A stretch of DNA of 64,000 nt, from contig JAPTOF010000010.1 of the NCBI GenBank assembly GCA_028554755.1, forward strand, positions 1,844,001 to 1,908,000, in the 5' to 3' direction. The translations under genes and the position numbers were made by a program. Below are positions 60,691 through 64,000 of the stretch, one piece after another (position 1 is the stretch's first letter; the number at the start of each line of letters is the position of its first letter). The notes beneath the pieces are model-generated. The model made no database searches. It worked only from the letters and a program-made list of their open reading frames with translations, and was not told the DNA's origin. This DNA is from Cordia subcordata. Taxonomy: Eukaryota > Streptophyta > Magnoliopsida > Boraginales > Cordiaceae.

Positions 60691-63600
60691 ATGAAGTCTC
60701 CGTTTGATAATCTTAATTGGAACGCTGAGCTCAGTGACACTGAAACGCAACCACCCGATGATGAATTTTCGCCCCCAGCATCGCCACGTAATTTTAATTT
60801 AATTTTAAAAGTTCTTTTATTTATTAATTATTTTTATTGTTCTTTATTATGATTGGATCATTTTTTGTATTTTATTTGTTTTCTTATGAAGTTATGGTTC
60901 AATTGGGTAGTGGTTGTGAAATTTGGCATTTAACGTTGTCATTTTCTAGAAGTTATTTAATAGTTGTAGTTAAAGTTGCAAAATTTGTGTTGAGGGATTG
61001 GTGTTTTCCAGTAAAGATTCAATCTTTTAGAAGTATGTACACGTGATTGTGCATATTATGGTGAAAATGTTTTTGATGTTATTACAATGGAAAGCTATTG
61101 ATGTGTATTAAACGTTAAAGTTTGAAAATTTATGTTGAGGGAGAAGTGTTTCTCCAGTAAATACTCAAGTTTTTAACAATCGATGAAACATTATAATAGT
61201 ATCGTACTATAAAGCTATGTATGTGTATGAAGAAGGTTCTTGAGTTAAGCCATATGTAATTGTATGAAAAAGTTTTTTGTTACTTGTAAAGTGGCTTCAC
61301 ATTTAACGATCTCTTCATGCCTATAATAAGAAATTTCTAGCAAGGACCTAGTATGGTGTCTAATTATTGAAGTGACTGTACATTGGGTGATTTTAAGATA
61401 AGTATTCAAGAAATAAATTAAATTAGATTTTTGTATGTTTTGTTTTATTCTTTTTTTTTTAAAAAAATGAAATGTGAAATATATCCAAATTAGGCAAGAT
61501 ATGTAGATTATTGACTTAAATTTTATGTTTATTAGAAGTACAGATTTGAAGAACATGAGGAATATTGCGTATGCCTTAAACAAGGACATATGTGAAGCTC
61601 TTTTGTGTTATACTTGATATGCTTATGTGGAATTACGCTTCTTTCTGTGAACCAGGTGGGGAAATTGAAACCGAGAGGTGCGACAAAGATGAGCTGCAAT
61701 ATATGCAGGACACTATACCAGTTGATGATCTTAGTGAATATGGAGAAGCATTTGAGACCCAAGTGGTGGATCCTGAGAATGAGATTCCAGTTATGGATCT
61801 TGGAAATGAGACCCAGGTGGGGAATCTTGCGGATGAAACACAAGCGGTGGAGGAGCTTCATTGTTTGGACAATATATGTACCCAGGTTTTAGATGAAAGA
61901 GATGTTGAAGTTGCTATTGATAGTGATGGTGGGGGAAGAGAAAAAACTGAGGCCTTGTATGATACTCAGGAGATATATGATGATAGTTCTGTGGAAGGAG
62001 GTGCTAGCCATTCAATAATCCCAGAGAACTTGCTGAAAATGGGTTCTGGCGAACGAGAAGATGGAATTTCTAACGAACAAATTGATGCCTCAAGTACTAG
62101 AAAGCATCAGTCAGGTCTGTCCTTTCCAACAGTGTGATAAAATTGCTACATATGTTCTTGAATGTTCAACTGTCAAAACATCTAGTTCTAATCATTTCTT
62201 TTATTCATTAGTAACTGTGCAAATTTATAAGTTCACAGTGGATAAATTAGGAACACAAGTACCGACCTCTGTGGGTTTTAGTAGTCAATAATTTAAGTGG
62301 TCTTTATAGAACTCATCCGATGCTTTTCCTGTTCAGGTGTTATATATGTTACATTTCTTTCTATATTGGAGGGGCATGGTTAAGGAGCATTTTGTTGATG
62401 TGTTTTCGTCTTGCTTTACATCTTCCTTTTACATCAGATCCTTTGCTAGCTTTGATGGATGGAGCTTTTTTGACCATTTGACTTGCTAGATGGATGAAAG
62501 ATTATGCTGGATTGTAACATAAACAAGTCTTTTGTGTTTGATCATTGCTTCTTCTCCTCCACTGTTTAAACTTGAAATAATTAAGTGGTTCTTTTCAAGT
62601 GAACCTGAGGGCTATTTTCGTCCCGTGGTATGTAGTTGGCCGATGAGTTTATATAAGAAGCCTAGCAATTCTTTTAGAGTTTTTTGCTGAATCCCAGCAC
62701 TTGCACCATCTCTGATTTTGGATGTAATTAAGATGGGGTGAACCCTTATAATTTAAGCATTTTTCTTGGCTTTGACTTTTATTGTACACCTTTGTTTTGA
62801 GAATAATGATAACCTTCCTCTTGCTAGTTACAAAGCTGCTAAATTTTATAGTCCTAATTATTTCGTGTATATCTCAGGACCTGTGCATAACGACTTTGCC
62901 TCGATTCGTGCTGCATCAATTCGCGCTGGTGGTTTAGCGGCTCGTGAGATGGCTCTGAAAAGAGCCAGTGGCAAGTCTCAATCTCCTAAAAGTGACTCTT
63001 CAATGAAAGGACTTGCTACTGAACATACTGAGATATCTGATGTCAGAGATTATCCTAATTCTGGTAAAGATATCAATCAGGAACTTGGGCAGCAGGGGGA
63101 TAATGAGCAAATGAAGGAATTAAGGAATGATAGTAGGTTTAATGTCAGTAGTTCAACTGTGAGAAAACTTTTTGCAGAGGACACAATAACTGAAAGTCAA
63201 AAGCCAGATGGTGGCTTGAATCATTTGAATAATGCAGTAGACTTGCCTCAAATGTCTGGCTTTGAAAATGGGGTGGCAGGTCTAAGTTATATAAATTCTC
63301 AAGAACCTGGGGAGTTATCACAAGCAAATGCACTTGATTTTGTGGATAAATTTCTTGAAGTTAATGTTATTGAATATGATGAAGATATTGATGTCAGAAG
63401 GTCTACTGGAGGAAAATCAAAGGCTTCTTCATGTGTCAAACGGACCCAACATTTGGCGAAGATAGCTGTTCACGGGAGTATGGATAGAGAAGATGGGATA
63501 TTTGACTGGGATGATAATCGTGAGGATGAAGGTGGTGGAGAGTTTTTCCGGAAGAAAAAAGATCTGTTCTTTGGTAATGGAGGCCAGAAACAGAACTCTT

Positions 63601-64000
63601 TGACCCAGCTTACGAAGCCAAGGTGTCTTGACTTTAAAGGTTGCAAGGCTATTGAGGACTGCAGAGATGAGAAAGAAGAGCATCCAGGCACCAAGAAAAT
63701 ATTGAAAGATTCAGTTCACTCTGATTCATGGGTTGTTTTGCGTAAGACAAGAGGAAGTAGCAAGTCATCAAAACCACAAGGAAATTTGGGACAGAAGTTC
63801 CATGAACCGTTGAATGCAGTTTCTGGTGATGGGTTGCTAGACACTGGTACTAGGAAGAATGACCTGGATATGCTGGATGTTGGTCCTGATACCCAGGTGG
63901 CTGCTGAAGCAATGGAAACTTTATGCTTTGGCATGGTTGGCCCTGAAAAAGATTGTAGTAAGGCTGGCAAAGATTCCAAGGGTTCTCAGAGAGCTGAAGC
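60691..64000 (+). CDS. Acidic SQ/TQ-rich nuclear protein, likely BRCT-type DNA damage mediator (N-terminal part)
   Basis: Three exons are visible: 60691-60787, 61656-62114, and 62878 to beyond the window end. The phases join, giving about 559 residues with no stop. The protein starts MKSPFDNLNWNAELSDTETQ and is acidic and low in complexity. Repeated TQ sites lie in similar contexts (DTETQP, FETQVV, NETQVG, DETQAV, CTQVLD, YDTQEI, DTQVAA), plus several SQ sites. Such SQ/TQ clusters are typical targets of ATM/ATR kinases. The segment FASIRAASIRAGGLAAREMALKR in exon 3 is basic and helical, and FFRKKKD is another basic patch. I recall plant BRCT-domain DNA repair proteins with this kind of N-terminus, but the BRCT domains would lie outside the window and are not seen. 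The name is therefore an inference. Confidence 0.6.

Noticed and set aside
1..64000. CRISPR arrays, operons or a bacterial-type gene cluster
   Set aside because: All supported genes are intron-bearing or plant-type nuclear genes; the repeats found are transposons, microsatellites and local duplications.

Overview
This window is nuclear DNA of a flowering plant, most likely a core eudicot. It is AT-rich, its genes are split by long introns with GT-AG (once GC-AG) borders, and the products are plant types: an NHX vacuolar antiporter, a VAP27 protein, a plastid acyl carrier protein, a HIPP metallochaperone, a cytosolic Cu/Zn superoxide dismutase, a fused dehydroquinate dehydratase/shikimate dehydrogenase, a DnaJ-DUF3444 protein and F-box proteins. 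I cannot name the species. Gene models were built by hand from splice sites and reading-frame continuity; exon sums that divide by three support seven of them.

Layout. 1-5.3 kb: most of an NHX Na+(K+)/H+ antiporter (+), with its first exons outside the window and a tRNA-derived SINE in its last intron. 6.5-10.8 kb: a VAP27-type ER membrane protein (-), convergent with NHX. 12.3-15.6 kb: chloroplast acyl carrier protein (+), with direct repeats and a MITE in its promoter. 16-24 kb: AT-rich and transposon-laden. It holds two copies of one foldback MITE, a 1 kb foldback element built of TTCGAA-type palindromes, a Mutator-like foldback element with a 10-bp target duplication, and a puzzling set of mini-exon-like blocks with a 228-bp tandem duplication. 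25.1-25.7 kb: arabinogalactan protein (-). 27.3-28.3 kb: HIPP (-). 30.2-30.7 kb: LINE remnant. 31.8-35.3 kb: cytosolic Cu/Zn-SOD (+) with a leader intron carrying two MITEs. 36.0-37.8 kb: Mutator-like element with 9-bp target duplication and a decayed transposase-like fragment. 39.4-46.9 kb: bifunctional shikimate-pathway enzyme (+). 49.4-54.9 kb: DnaJ/DUF3444 gene (+). 55.5-58.0 kb: F-box/LRR gene with one frameshift and a duplicated promoter. 59.1-59.7 kb: copia retrotransposon remnant (-). 60.7-64.0 kb: N-terminal part of a large acidic SQ/TQ-rich protein (+), running off the window.

The genes do not form a pathway or operon; they are independent plant genes in different compartments (tonoplast, ER, plastid, cytosol, cell surface, nucleus). 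I see no CRISPR array, rRNA or functional tRNA gene, and no convincing new multi-gene system. The most unusual items are the mini-exon locus at 20.4-22.3 kb, the long foldback elements at 18.5-20.4 kb, the SQ/TQ-rich protein at the right edge, and the frameshifted F-box gene with duplicated promoter.
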